Assembly (NCBI RefSeq): GCF_002920535.1
Contig: NZ_PQSS01000024.1
Location: 1 to 64,000 of the forward strand
Source: Streptomyces sp. Ru71
GTDB lineage: Bacteria > Actinomycetota > Actinomycetes > Streptomycetales > Streptomycetaceae
DNA length: 64,000 nt
Reading direction: 5' to 3'
The notes under the pieces: model-generated
The model's database searches: none
The model's input: the letters and a program-made list of their open reading frames with translations, nothing else
Told to the model about the DNA's origin: nothing
Made by a program: the position numbers and the translations under genes
In this document: positions 8,360-16,671 of the stretch, piece after piece
Numbering within the stretch: the first letter of the stretch is position 1
How the letters are laid out: each line of letters starts with the position of its first letter

Positions 8360-9184
8360 TCAGCCCCGCACCCCGCACAGGTGCAGCAGGGCCGCGACGC
8401 CCCGGTAGGGGTCCGTGCGGCCGGCCCGCTCCTCCACCGCCAGCAGCATCCCGAGGTCGGCGGGCGGCTCGGCGCACTCCAGCGCCGTGTCGCAGAAGAC
8501 CCGCACCCCGTACCAGCTCTGCAGGGGGGCGCCGATCCCGGCCAGGGTCGCCGTCAGCTGCGCCAGCCGGTCGGCGCGCGGCTCCGTGCCGACCCGGACC
8601 GGGCCGCCCCCGTCCGAGTCCGTCCGGGCATGCGGGAGGTGGGCGGTCGTGTCGAACGCGGCCAGCGCGCCCGCCCAGTCGCCGCACAGACCGGGCCGCA
8701 TCGCCGGCGCGTCGCCGTTGCGCACCAGCAGCGACAGCAGCCCGCCCGGCGCGAGCATCCGGGCCAGCCCCGCCAGCAGCGGATCGGGCTCTTCGACGTG
8801 CATCAGCACGCCGTGGCACAGCACCACGTCGAAGCTGCCCGGCAGGAAGTGCACCCCGGTGTCCCGGCCGTCGCCCTCGATGATCCGCATCCGCTCCCGG
8901 ATGCCCTCCGGCTCACCGTCGAGCGCCTGCCGGGCCGCCGCGATCAGCACACGGTCCTGCTCCAGACCGGTCACCTTGTGCCCGGCCCGGGCCAGCCGCA
9001 GCGCCTGCGTGCCCCGGCCCATCCCCACGTCGAGCACCCGCAGCCGCTGCCCGATGGGGAACCGTCCGGCTATCTGCTCGTCCAGCTGCCGCGCCACCAG
9101 CTCCAGGCGGACGACGTCGAGCAGCCCCTCCGGCTCGCTCGGCCGGGCCTCGGCCGCGCCCTCGGTGAAAGGCGTCGTGCTCAG
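8360..9184 (-). CDS. Class I SAM-dependent methyltransferase
   Basis: A methyltransferase of about 274 residues with unknown substrate. The fold is clear: motif I VLDVGMGRGTQALRLA, then VTGLEQD with its acidic residue, and FDVVLCHGVLMHVEEPD followed by LAPGGLLSLLVRN. The start is unusual: the gene overlaps the TGA of the upstream DUF3043 gene, and the codon at the expected place is CTG (9184-9182), with GGAGA about 7 nt upstream. The first alternative is GTG at 9097, which would remove about 29 residues of the N-terminal helix. I chose CTG because of the ribosome site and overlap. Probably translationally coupled to the upstream gene. Confidence 0.8.
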   Translation of the reverse strand: MSTTPFTEGAAEARPSEPEGLLDVVRLELVARQLDEQIAGRFPIGQRLRVLDVGMGRGTQALRLARAGHKVTGLEQDRVLIAAARQALDGEPEGIRERMRIIEGDGRDTGVHFLPGSFDVVLCHGVLMHVEEPDPLLAGLARMLAPGGLLSLLVRNGDAPAMRPGLCGDWAGALAAFDTTAHLPHARTDSDGGGPVRVGTEPRADRLAQLTATLAGIGAPLQSWYGVRVFCDTALECAEPPADLGMLLAVEERAGRTDPYRGVAALLHLCGVRG

Positions 9185-9780
9185 GGCCGCTCTCCGCGCT
9201 TGACCTGCGGCTTGGGCAGCCGGAGCCGGCGCATCTGCAGGGAGCGCATCAGGGCGTAGGCGACCGCGCCGCGCTTGTTGTCGTCGGGGAAGCGCTCGGC
9301 GAGCCGCTTCTTCAGCCGGAAGCCCGTGACGATCGAGTCGAGCACGATGAGCACGATCACCACCAGCCACAGCAGCAGCGCGATGCTCTGCAGGGCACCC
9401 ACCCGGACCATGCTCAGCACGAGGATGACCACGGCCATCGGGAGGAAGAACTCCGCGATGTTGAAGCGGGAGTCGATGAAGTCACGCGCGAAGCGGCGCA
9501 CCGGGCCCTTGTCCCGGGGCGGCAGATAGCGCTCGTCGCCGCTGGCCAGCGCCTGGCGCTGGCGCTCCAGCGCGACGCGGCGCTCCTCGCGCTGCCGCTT
9601 GGCGGCCTCCTTGCGCGAGGTCGGGGTGGTGGCGACGCTGCGGCGCTGGGACTGGGCCTCACTCCGCTTGGGAGTGGGCCTGCCCTTGGGGGCCTGCGGG
9701 TCGCGGGGCTGCTTGGAGAGGTTCACCGGCGCCTGGTCGGCGACGGGGGCCTTCTCTTCCTTGGCACGGCTACGGAACAC
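9181..9780 (-). CDS. DUF3043 membrane protein
   Basis: A 199-residue protein of the actinobacterial DUF3043 family, function unknown. The N-terminal half is highly charged (KQPRDPQAPKGRPTPKRSEA, then an Arg/Lys/Glu coiled stretch). Two TM helices follow near residues 120-165 (FFLPMAVVILVLSMV and SIALLLWLVVIVLIVLD), then a basic C-terminus. GTG at 9780 is chosen because TACCCT sits 8 nt upstream, a leaderless arrangement, and because I recall homologues starting with VFR. A possible ATG at 9801 would add seven residues. Stop and start overlap the methyltransferase gene downstream. Confidence 0.85.
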   Translation of the reverse strand: MFRSRAKEEKAPVADQAPVNLSKQPRDPQAPKGRPTPKRSEAQSQRRSVATTPTSRKEAAKRQREERRVALERQRQALASGDERYLPPRDKGPVRRFARDFIDSRFNIAEFFLPMAVVILVLSMVRVGALQSIALLLWLVVIVLIVLDSIVTGFRLKKRLAERFPDDNKRGAVAYALMRSLQMRRLRLPKPQVKRGERP

Positions 9781-10055
9781 AAAATCCAAGGGTAAGGGCA
9801 TGACCGGCATGGACCCCAGTCCGGTGGGGAACGATCCGGCAACACCAGTCGTCTGTAGAAGGACAGAAGGGGCACCGTGGGGCGCGCGGTGCGGGGTCTC
9901 CCCTCCTCCTCTCGCCGGAGCGGAGCCGTACGCAGTCGTCCTTGGGGAGGAGCGCATCCGTCCCCGAACAGTGCGTCAATGGAGGCAGGGCCCGTACTGT
10001 GGGTCTTGTCGCAGAGCTGGAGCCGGAGTCCGTCAGAAGGGGGCGCGCGAAGCCC

Positions 10056-10850
10056 ATGAGCGGTGTCATGAAGCGTATGGGGATGATCTTCCGCGCGAAG
10101 GCGAACAAGGCCCTTGACCGGGCCGAGGACCCGCGCGAGACCCTCGACTACTCGTACCAGAAGCAGCTGGAGCTGCTGCAGAAGGTCCGCCGCGGCGTCG
10201 CCGACGTGGCCACCTCGCGCAAGCGGCTGGAGCTCCAGCTCAACCAGCTGCAGCAGCAGTCCGCCAAGCTGGAGGACCAGGGCCGCAAGGCGCTCGCGCT
10301 GGGCCGCGAGGACCTCGCCCGCGAGGCGCTGTCCCGCAAGGCCGCGCTCCAGCAGCAGGTGACGGACCTCGAAACGCAGCACGCCACGCTCCAGGGCGAG
10401 GAGGAGAAGCTCACCCTGGCGGCCCAGCGGCTGCAGGCCAAGGTCGACGCCTTCCGCACCAAGAAGGAGACGATCAAGGCGACCTACACCGCCGCCCAGG
10501 CCCAGACCCGGATCGGTGAGGCGTTCTCCGGCATCTCCGAGGAGATGGGCGACGTCGGCCTGGCCATCCAGCGCGCCGAGGACAAGACCGCGCAGCTGCA
10601 GGCCCGGGCCGGGGCGCTGGACGAGCTGCTCGCCTCCGGTGCCCTGGACGACCCCTCCGGCATGCACAAGGACGACCTCCAGGCCGAGCTGGACCGGCTC
10701 TCCGGTGGTACGGATGTAGAGCTGGAACTGCAGCGCATGAAGGCCGAGCTGGCCGGCGGCCCCACGGACCGCCAGGCGATCGAGGGCGGCAACGGCCAGG
10801 CGCAGCCCCAGCAGCAGCCGCAGGACACCCCGCGCTTCGACAAGCAGTAG
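10056..10850 (+). CDS. pspA: PspA/IM30 family envelope stress protein
   Basis: A peripheral membrane protein that coats and stabilises damaged cytoplasmic membrane. At 264 residues it shows the family's amphipathic N-terminus (MKRMGMIFRAKANKALDRAE), a long coiled coil to about residue 220 (LNQLQQQSAKLEDQ, ISEEMGDVGLAIQRAEDK) and a low-complexity Gln-rich tail. ATG 10056 matches the family start; a second ATG lies four codons in. A loose AAGGGGG stands 11 nt upstream. TACTGT at about 9992 may be its -10 box. Followed 38 bp later by a PspA-associated gene in the same operon. Confidence 0.95.
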   Translation: MSGVMKRMGMIFRAKANKALDRAEDPRETLDYSYQKQLELLQKVRRGVADVATSRKRLELQLNQLQQQSAKLEDQGRKALALGREDLAREALSRKAALQQQVTDLETQHATLQGEEEKLTLAAQRLQAKVDAFRTKKETIKATYTAAQAQTRIGEAFSGISEEMGDVGLAIQRAEDKTAQLQARAGALDELLASGALDDPSGMHKDDLQAELDRLSGGTDVELELQRMKAELAGGPTDRQAIEGGNGQAQPQQQPQDTPRFDKQ

Positions 10851-10888
10851 CCGACTGCCGCCGCGAGCGCCGAGAGCCGGAGGGCGAG

Positions 10889-11176
10889 ATGGCCGACATG
10901 ATCGTACGGATCATGGGTGAGGGGCAGGTGAGGCTGGCGGACAGCCACCTCACCGAACTCAACAAGCTGGACGACGAGCTCCTGGCCGAGATGGAGAACG
11001 GCGACGGGCCCGGCTTCCGCCGCACCCTGACGGCCCTGCTGACCAAGGTGCGCGAACTGGGCACCCCGCTGCCCGACGACTCCCTGGAGCCGTCGGACCT
11101 GATCCTGCCCGCCCCCGAGGCAACACTGGAAGAGGTCCGAGAACTCCTCAGCGACGACGGCCTCATCCCGGGCTGA
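10889..11176 (+). CDS. PspA-associated small protein (PspAA-like)
   Basis: A 95-residue acidic protein encoded directly after pspA with a good GGAGG ribosome site. The sequence MADMIVRIMGEGQVRLAD, a helical NKLDDELLAEME segment and the LIPG C-terminus resemble the PspA-associated family described in actinobacteria, probably a partner or regulator of PspA oligomers. No TM segment. The family call is from pattern and context. Confidence 0.8.
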   Translation: MADMIVRIMGEGQVRLADSHLTELNKLDDELLAEMENGDGPGFRRTLTALLTKVRELGTPLPDDSLEPSDLILPAPEATLEEVRELLSDDGLIPG

Positions 11177-11194
11177 GCCCGGTCACCGGCCCGA

Positions 11195-11284
11195 GCCGCG
11201 AGCAGCCGTTCCCCCAAGCCGCGGGCAGTCGTGCCTCCCCCAAGCCGCGGGCAGCCGTCCCCCCAGCCGCGGGCAGTCGTGCCG
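11195..11284. repeat. Tandem repeat, about 3.8 copies of a 22-26 bp unit
   Basis: Four imperfect units begin with GCCGCGGGCAGYCGT and end with a C-run plus CAA or CA. Copies start at 11195, 11218, 11244 and 11266, and lengths vary mainly in the C-run. They lie in the 264-bp gap between the pspA operon and the histidine kinase gene. The unit is not palindromic enough to be a simple terminator. Variation in C-run length suggests slippage. Confidence 0.7.
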
Positions 11285-11440
11285 CTGGGGCGGCACGGGT
11301 GGGCGCGGGCGGCAACCCGTCAGCGCCGGGCCGCGCGTCCCACCCCCGGGCCACCGCGGTACCGAGCGCTGTCGTCATACCGCTCCCGCCGGACGGCACC
11401 CCGTCCCACCCAGCCCCCCGACGCCGTACCGTAATCAGGC

Positions 11441-12673
11441 GTGAGCACCCCCCGTACCCTCGTCCGCGCCCGATGCCGGCTCAAGGCGCACCCCGCCGCG
11501 TTCGACGCGGCGCTCGCCGCCGGGGTGCTGGTCTGCATGGTCGCCGGGTCCTTCGTGGACCCGCACGGTGAGAACGGCGTCACCTGGGGCGTGCGCAGCC
11601 CCGACCCGCTCAGCCTGCTCCTCATGGCGATCGGCGCCGCAGCGCTCGTGCTGCGCCGCCGCGCCCCGATGCGGGTGCTGCTCGTCACCGGCACCGTCTC
11701 CGTCGTCGAGTGCGTCACCGGCGACCCGCGCGCCCCCGTGGCGATGTCCGCCGTGATCGCCCTGTACACCGTGGCCTCGACGACCGACCGCCCCACCACC
11801 TGGCGGGTCGGTCTGCTGACGATGACCGTGCTGACCGGCGCGGCGATGCTGGCCGGCCCGCTGCCCTGGTACGCGCAGGAGAACGTGGGCATCTTCGCCT
11901 GGACCGGCATGGCCGCGGCCGCGGGCGACGCCGTGCGCAGCCGCCGCGCCTTCGTGCACGCCATCCGCGAGCGCGCCGAGCGGGCGGAGCGCACCCGTGA
12001 GGAGGAGGCCCGCCGCCGCGTCGCCGAGGAACGGCTGCGCATCGCCCGCGATCTGCACGACGTCGTCGCCCACCACATCGCCCTGGTCAATGTGCAGGCG
12101 GGTGTGGCGGCGCACGTCATGGACAAGCGCCCGGACCAGGCCAAGGAGGCCCTCGCCCACGTCCGCGCGGCCAGCCGCAGCGCCCTGGACGAACTGCGCG
12201 CCACGGTCGGCCTGCTGCGCCAGTCCGGCGACCCCGCGGCGCCCACCGAGCCGGCGCCGGGCCTGGACCGCCTCGACGAACTCGCCGCCACGTTCCGCAA
12301 CGCCGGCCTGCACGTGCTGCTCGCCCGCACCGACCAGGGCACCACACTGCCGGCCGCGGTGGGGCTCGCCGCCTACCGGGTCATCCAGGAGGCGCTGACG
12401 AACGTCCAGAAGCACGCCGGGTCCGGAGCGAAGGCCGAGGTGAGCGTGGTCCGGGTGGGCCCCCGCATCGAGATCACGGTGCTGGACGACGGCCCCGGCG
12501 CGGACACCGCCGCGCCCGCGTCCGGCGGCGGCCACGGCCTGCTGGGCATGCGGGAGCGCGTCACGGCCCTGGGCGGCACGCTGACGACCGGTCCCCGCTA
12601 CGGGGGCGGCTTCAGGGTGCATGCGATCCTGCCGGTCGAGAGCCGTACCAGTGTTCCGGGGGAGACCGCATGA
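11441..12673 (+). CDS. NarL-family sensor histidine kinase
   Basis: A 410-residue sensor kinase paired with the next gene. The N-terminal 165 residues contain four or five TM helices with almost no extracellular loop, suggesting sensing within the membrane. A coiled linker leads to the HisKA_3 site RIARDLHDVVAHH (phospho-acceptor His about residue 206) and a HATPase domain (EALTNVQKHAG, LDDGPG, GGGHGLLGMRERV). The GTG start has no ribosome site, but TACCGT lies 8 nt upstream, so the mRNA is probably leaderless. Overlaps the response regulator by 4 bp (ATGA). The signal is unknown; an envelope-stress role is only suggested by pspA and the RND exporter next door. Confidence 0.9.
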   Translation: MSTPRTLVRARCRLKAHPAAFDAALAAGVLVCMVAGSFVDPHGENGVTWGVRSPDPLSLLLMAIGAAALVLRRRAPMRVLLVTGTVSVVECVTGDPRAPVAMSAVIALYTVASTTDRPTTWRVGLLTMTVLTGAAMLAGPLPWYAQENVGIFAWTGMAAAAGDAVRSRRAFVHAIRERAERAERTREEEARRRVAEERLRIARDLHDVVAHHIALVNVQAGVAAHVMDKRPDQAKEALAHVRAASRSALDELRATVGLLRQSGDPAAPTEPAPGLDRLDELAATFRNAGLHVLLARTDQGTTLPAAVGLAAYRVIQEALTNVQKHAGSGAKAEVSVVRVGPRIEITVLDDGPGADTAAPASGGGHGLLGMRERVTALGGTLTTGPRYGGGFRVHAILPVESRTSVPGETA

Positions 12674-13353
12674 CCATCCGCGTCCTGCTCGCCGACGACC
12701 AGGCGCTGCTCCGCAGCGCCTTCCGGGTGCTGGTCGACTCCGAACCGGACATGGAGGTCGTCGGGGAGGCGTCCGACGGCGCGCAGGCGGTGCGGCTGGC
12801 GAAGGACGAGCGCGCCGACGTCGTCCTGATGGACATCCGCATGCCCGGCACCGACGGGCTCGCCGCCACCCGCATGATCAGCGCCGACCCCGACCTGGCC
12901 GGCGTCCGCGTGGTGATCCTGACGACCTTCGAGGTCGACGACTACGTCGTGCAGGCGCTGCGGGCCGGCGCCTCCGGGTTCCTCGGCAAGGGCTCGGAGC
13001 CGGAGGAGCTGCTGAACGCCATCCGTCTGGCCGCCGACGGCGAGGCCCTGCTGTCCCCGGCCGCCACCAAGGGCCTGATCGCCCGCTTCCTCGCCCAGGG
13101 CGACCCGCACGACGGCGACCGGGACTCCGTGGACGCCGACCGCCTCGCCGCGCTCACCGTCCGCGAGCGCGAGGTGCTGGTGCAGGTGGCCGGCGGCCAC
13201 TCCAACGACGAGATCGCCGAGCGCCTGGAGGTCAGCCCGCTGACCGTGAAGACGCACGTCAACCGCGCCATGGCCAAACTGGGCGCCCGCGATCGCGCCC
13301 AGCTCGTGGTGATCGCCTACGAGTCCGGGCTGGTACGTCCAAGGGTGGAGTGA
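12670..13353 (+). CDS. NarL/LuxR-type response regulator
   Basis: A 227-residue partner of the preceding kinase. The receiver has the acidic pair LLADDQ, phospho-acceptor Asp in VVLMDIRMPG (about residue 54), Thr in VVILTTFE and the final Lys in GFLGKGS. The C-terminal LuxR helix-turn-helix (LTVREREVLVQVAGGHSN, then VSPLTVKTHVNRAMAKLG) binds DNA. Translationally coupled to the kinase by ATGA. It ends 138 bp before an RND exporter in the same direction, which is a plausible target. Confidence 0.92.
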   Translation: MTIRVLLADDQALLRSAFRVLVDSEPDMEVVGEASDGAQAVRLAKDERADVVLMDIRMPGTDGLAATRMISADPDLAGVRVVILTTFEVDDYVVQALRAGASGFLGKGSEPEELLNAIRLAADGEALLSPAATKGLIARFLAQGDPHDGDRDSVDADRLAALTVREREVLVQVAGGHSNDEIAERLEVSPLTVKTHVNRAMAKLGARDRAQLVVIAYESGLVRPRVE

Positions 13354-13491
13354 ACTCCACCCGGCCGTACTGCGCCCGGAGTATGCCCCGGATAAGGAAC
13401 GGGACCTGCGGCTTACGGAACGGCACCCGCGCATGGCACAGGGTGAGAGGACCGCACTTCTGCCGCTCACCGAAGAAAGACCCTGAAGCCC

Positions 13492-16400
13492 ATGTCCTGG
13501 CTGTCCCGATTCAGCCTCGCGCAGCGTGCCCTGATCGGCCTGATATCGATCGTCGCGCTCGTCTTCGGCGCGATCGCCGTCCCGCAGCTCAAACAGCAGC
13601 TGCTGCCCACCATCGAACTGCCGATGGTCTCCGTCATCGCCCCCTACCAGGGCGCCTCGCCCGACGTCGTGGAGAAGCAGGTCGTCGAGCCGATCGAGGC
13701 CCGCCTCGACGCCGTCGACGGCATCACCGGCGTCACCTCCAAGGCGAGCGAGGGCAACGCCGTGATCATGGCGTCCTTCGACTACGGCAACGACACCAAG
13801 CGCATCGTCGCCGACGTCCAGCAGGCCGTGAACCGGGCCCGCGTCCAGCTCCCGGACGACGTCGACCCGCAGGTCGTCGCCGGCTCCACCGACGACATGC
13901 CGACCGTCGTCCTCGCCGTCACCTCGGGCAAGGACCAGCAGGCCCTCGCCGACCAGCTCGATGCGTCCGTCGTCCCGAACCTGAAGGACATCGACGGCGT
14001 CGGCCAGGTCACCGTCAGCGGCGTGCGCGACCTCCAGGTCGCCGTCACCCCCGACGACGCCGAGCTGGCCGCGGCCGGTCTGACCACGCAGTCCCTCGCC
14101 CAGGCCCTCCAGGCGGGCGGCGCCACCCTGCCGGCCGGCGCCTTCGACGAGGGCGGCCACAACCGCACCGTCCAGGTCGGCGGCGGCTTCACCGGCATCG
14201 AGCAGATCCGGAACCTCACCATCCCCGCCCGGGACGGCCACAAGCCGGTCCGCCTCGGCGACGTCGCCACCGTGCGCCGGCAGGAGGCCCCGGCCGACTC
14301 CATCACCCGCACCGACGGCAGGCCCAGCCTCGCCGTGATGATCACGATGGACCACGACGGCAGCGCGGTGGCCATCTCGAACGCGGTCGAGGACAAGCTG
14401 CCCGAGCTGCGCGAGGACCTCGGCGAGGACGCGACGATCACCGTCGTCAGCGACCAGGGCCCGGCGGTGTCCAAGTCCATCTCCGGCCTGACCACCGAGG
14501 GCGCGCTCGGCCTGCTCTTCGCGGTCCTGGTGATCCTGGTCTTCCTCGCCTCGATCCGCTCGACACTGGTGACCGCGGTCAGCATCCCGCTGTCGGTCGT
14601 CCTCGCCCTGATCGTGCTGTGGACGCGGGACCTGTCCCTGAACATGCTCACCCTCGGCGCGCTGACCATCGCCATCGGCCGGGTCGTCGACGACTCGATC
14701 GTGGTCCTGGAGAACATCAAGCGCCACCTCGGCTACGGCGAGGAGCGCCAGGCCGCGATCCTGAACGCGGTGCGCGAGGTCGCCGGCGCGGTCACCTCCT
14801 CCACGCTCACCACGGTCGCCGTGTTCCTGCCGATCGGCCTGGTCGGCGGCATGGTGGGCGCCCTCTTCGGCTCGTTCAGCCTCACCGTGACCGCGGCCCT
14901 GCTGGCCTCGCTCGTCGTCTCGCTGACGGTCGTCCCCGTGCTGTCGTACTGGTTCCTGCGCGCCCCCAAGGGCACCCCCCACGACGCCGAGGAGGCCCGC
15001 CGCAAGGCCGAGGAGAAGGAGGCCAACAGCCGCCTGCAGCGCTTCTACGTCCCGGTGCTGCGCTTCGCCACCCGCCGCCGGCTGACCAGCGTGGCCATCG
15101 CGGTGGCGGTGCTGATCGCCACCTTCGCCATGGCGCCGCTGCTGAAGACGAACTTCTTCGACCAGGGCGACCAGAAGGTCCTCACCGTCAAGCAGAAGCT
15201 CGCGCCGGGCACCAGCCTGGCCGCGACCGACGCGCAGGCGAAGAAGGTCGAACGGCTGCTCGCCTCCACCGAGGGCGTCAAGGACTACCAGGTCACCGTC
15301 GGCTCCTCCGGCTTCATGGCGGCCTTCGGCGGCGGCACCGACACCAACCAGGCCTCCTACCAGGTCATGCTGGAGGACTCCGCGAGCTACGACGACGTCC
15401 AGGACCGCATCGAGGCCGGCCTGAAGAAGCTCGACGGCGTCGGCACCACCACCGTCTCCGCCGGTGACGGCTTCGGCAGCCAGGACCTGAGCGTGGTCGT
15501 GAAGGCCGCCGACGGTGACGTGCTGCGCACCGCGGCCGAGCAGGTCCGCACGAGCGTGGCCTCGCTGGACGACGTCACCGACGTCACCAGCGACCTCTCC
15601 CAGAGCGTGCCGCGCATCTCGGTGAAGGCGAACGCCAAGGCGGCCGCGGCCGGCTTCGACGACCAGACGCTCGGCGCGGCGGTCGCCCAGGCCGTGCGCG
15701 GCACCACGGCCGCCAAGGCGGTCCTGGACGACACCGAGCGCGACGTCGTCATCACGTCCGCCAAGCCGGCCCGGACCCTCGACGAGCTGCGCGACCTGCG
15801 CCTCGGCCCGGTGAAGCTCGGTGACATCGCCGACGTGAAGCTGGTCGACGGCCCCGTGTCGATGACCCGGATCGACGGTCAGCGGGCCGCGACCATCACC
15901 GCCAAGCCCACCGCCGACAACACCGGCGCGGTCAGCGCGGACCTCCAGTCCAAGATCAAGGCGCTGAAGCTCCCGGCGGGCGCGACGGCCGAGATCGGCG
16001 GTGTCACGCAGGACCAGGACGACGCGTTCAAGAACCTCGGCCTGGCCATGCTCGCCGCGATCGCGATCGTGTTCATGCTGCTGGTGGCGACCTTCCGCTC
16101 GCTGGCCCAGCCGCTGATCCTGCTGGTGTCCGTCCCGTTCGCGGCCACGGGCGCGATCGGCCTGCTGCTCGCCACCGGCACCCCGATGGGCGTCCCGGCG
16201 ATGATCGGCATGCTGATGCTCATCGGCATCGTGGTGACGAACGCGATCGTCCTGATCGACCTGATCAACCAGTACCGCCGGCAGGGACACGGCGTGGTCG
16301 AAGCCGTGATCGAGGGTGGCCGCCACCGTCTGCGCCCCATCCTGATGACGGCCCTGGCGACGATCTTCGCCCTGCTCCCGATGGCCCTCGGCATCACCGG

Positions 16401-16593
16401 CGAGGGCGGCTTCATCGCCCAGCCGCTCGCCGTGGTCGTCATCGGCGGCCTGGTCACCTCCACCCTGCTGACCCTGCTCCTCGTCCCGACGCTCTACGCG
16501 ATGCTGGAGCTGCGCAAGGAACGCCGGGCGAAGAAGCGCGCGGCCAAGCGGGAGGCGAAGGCGCGGCGGACGCCGCAACCCGCCGGGGTCTGA
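13492..16593 (+). CDS. RND-family efflux permease (HAE1/SwrC-like)
   Basis: A 1033-residue proton-driven exporter with the usual duplicated 12-TM layout: TM1 at residues 10-28, a large extracytoplasmic domain to about 335, TM2-6 (about 335-490), TM7 near 540, a second large loop, and TM8-12 at about 845-1010. The proton-relay motif RVVDDSIVVLEN matches the paired Asp of AcrB TM4. As in Gram-positive SwrC-type members, no membrane fusion protein or outer channel gene is present. A basic tail follows TM12. It lies after the two-component pair, possibly its target; substrate unknown. Confidence 0.92.
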   Translation: MSWLSRFSLAQRALIGLISIVALVFGAIAVPQLKQQLLPTIELPMVSVIAPYQGASPDVVEKQVVEPIEARLDAVDGITGVTSKASEGNAVIMASFDYGNDTKRIVADVQQAVNRARVQLPDDVDPQVVAGSTDDMPTVVLAVTSGKDQQALADQLDASVVPNLKDIDGVGQVTVSGVRDLQVAVTPDDAELAAAGLTTQSLAQALQAGGATLPAGAFDEGGHNRTVQVGGGFTGIEQIRNLTIPARDGHKPVRLGDVATVRRQEAPADSITRTDGRPSLAVMITMDHDGSAVAISNAVEDKLPELREDLGEDATITVVSDQGPAVSKSISGLTTEGALGLLFAVLVILVFLASIRSTLVTAVSIPLSVVLALIVLWTRDLSLNMLTLGALTIAIGRVVDDSIVVLENIKRHLGYGEERQAAILNAVREVAGAVTSSTLTTVAVFLPIGLVGGMVGALFGSFSLTVTAALLASLVVSLTVVPVLSYWFLRAPKGTPHDAEEARRKAEEKEANSRLQRFYVPVLRFATRRRLTSVAIAVAVLIATFAMAPLLKTNFFDQGDQKVLTVKQKLAPGTSLAATDAQAKKVERLLASTEGVKDYQVTVGSSGFMAAFGGGTDTNQASYQVMLEDSASYDDVQDRIEAGLKKLDGVGTTTVSAGDGFGSQDLSVVVKAADGDVLRTAAEQVRTSVASLDDVTDVTSDLSQSVPRISVKANAKAAAAGFDDQTLGAAVAQAVRGTTAAKAVLDDTERDVVITSAKPARTLDELRDLRLGPVKLGDIADVKLVDGPVSMTRIDGQRAATITAKPTADNTGAVSADLQSKIKALKLPAGATAEIGGVTQDQDDAFKNLGLAMLAAIAIVFMLLVATFRSLAQPLILLVSVPFAATGAIGLLLATGTPMGVPAMIGMLMLIGIVVTNAIVLIDLINQYRRQGHGVVEAVIEGGRHRLRPILMTALATIFALLPMALGITGEGGFIAQPLAVVVIGGLVTSTLLTLLLVPTLYAMLELRKERRAKKRAAKREAKARRTPQPAGV

Positions 16594-16671
16594 CCCCGGA
16601 CGGCCGCCGCGGCACCCCTGCCTATCCTGTGACCCTGAACTGCTCTACGGGGGAAGGGGAGTGGGGGAGCG

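Noticed and set aside
12598-16578. 1326-codon open frame antisense to the RND exporter
   Set aside because: Translation is Gly/Asp/Arg/His-rich without domain motifs and mirrors the two-component and exporter genes.
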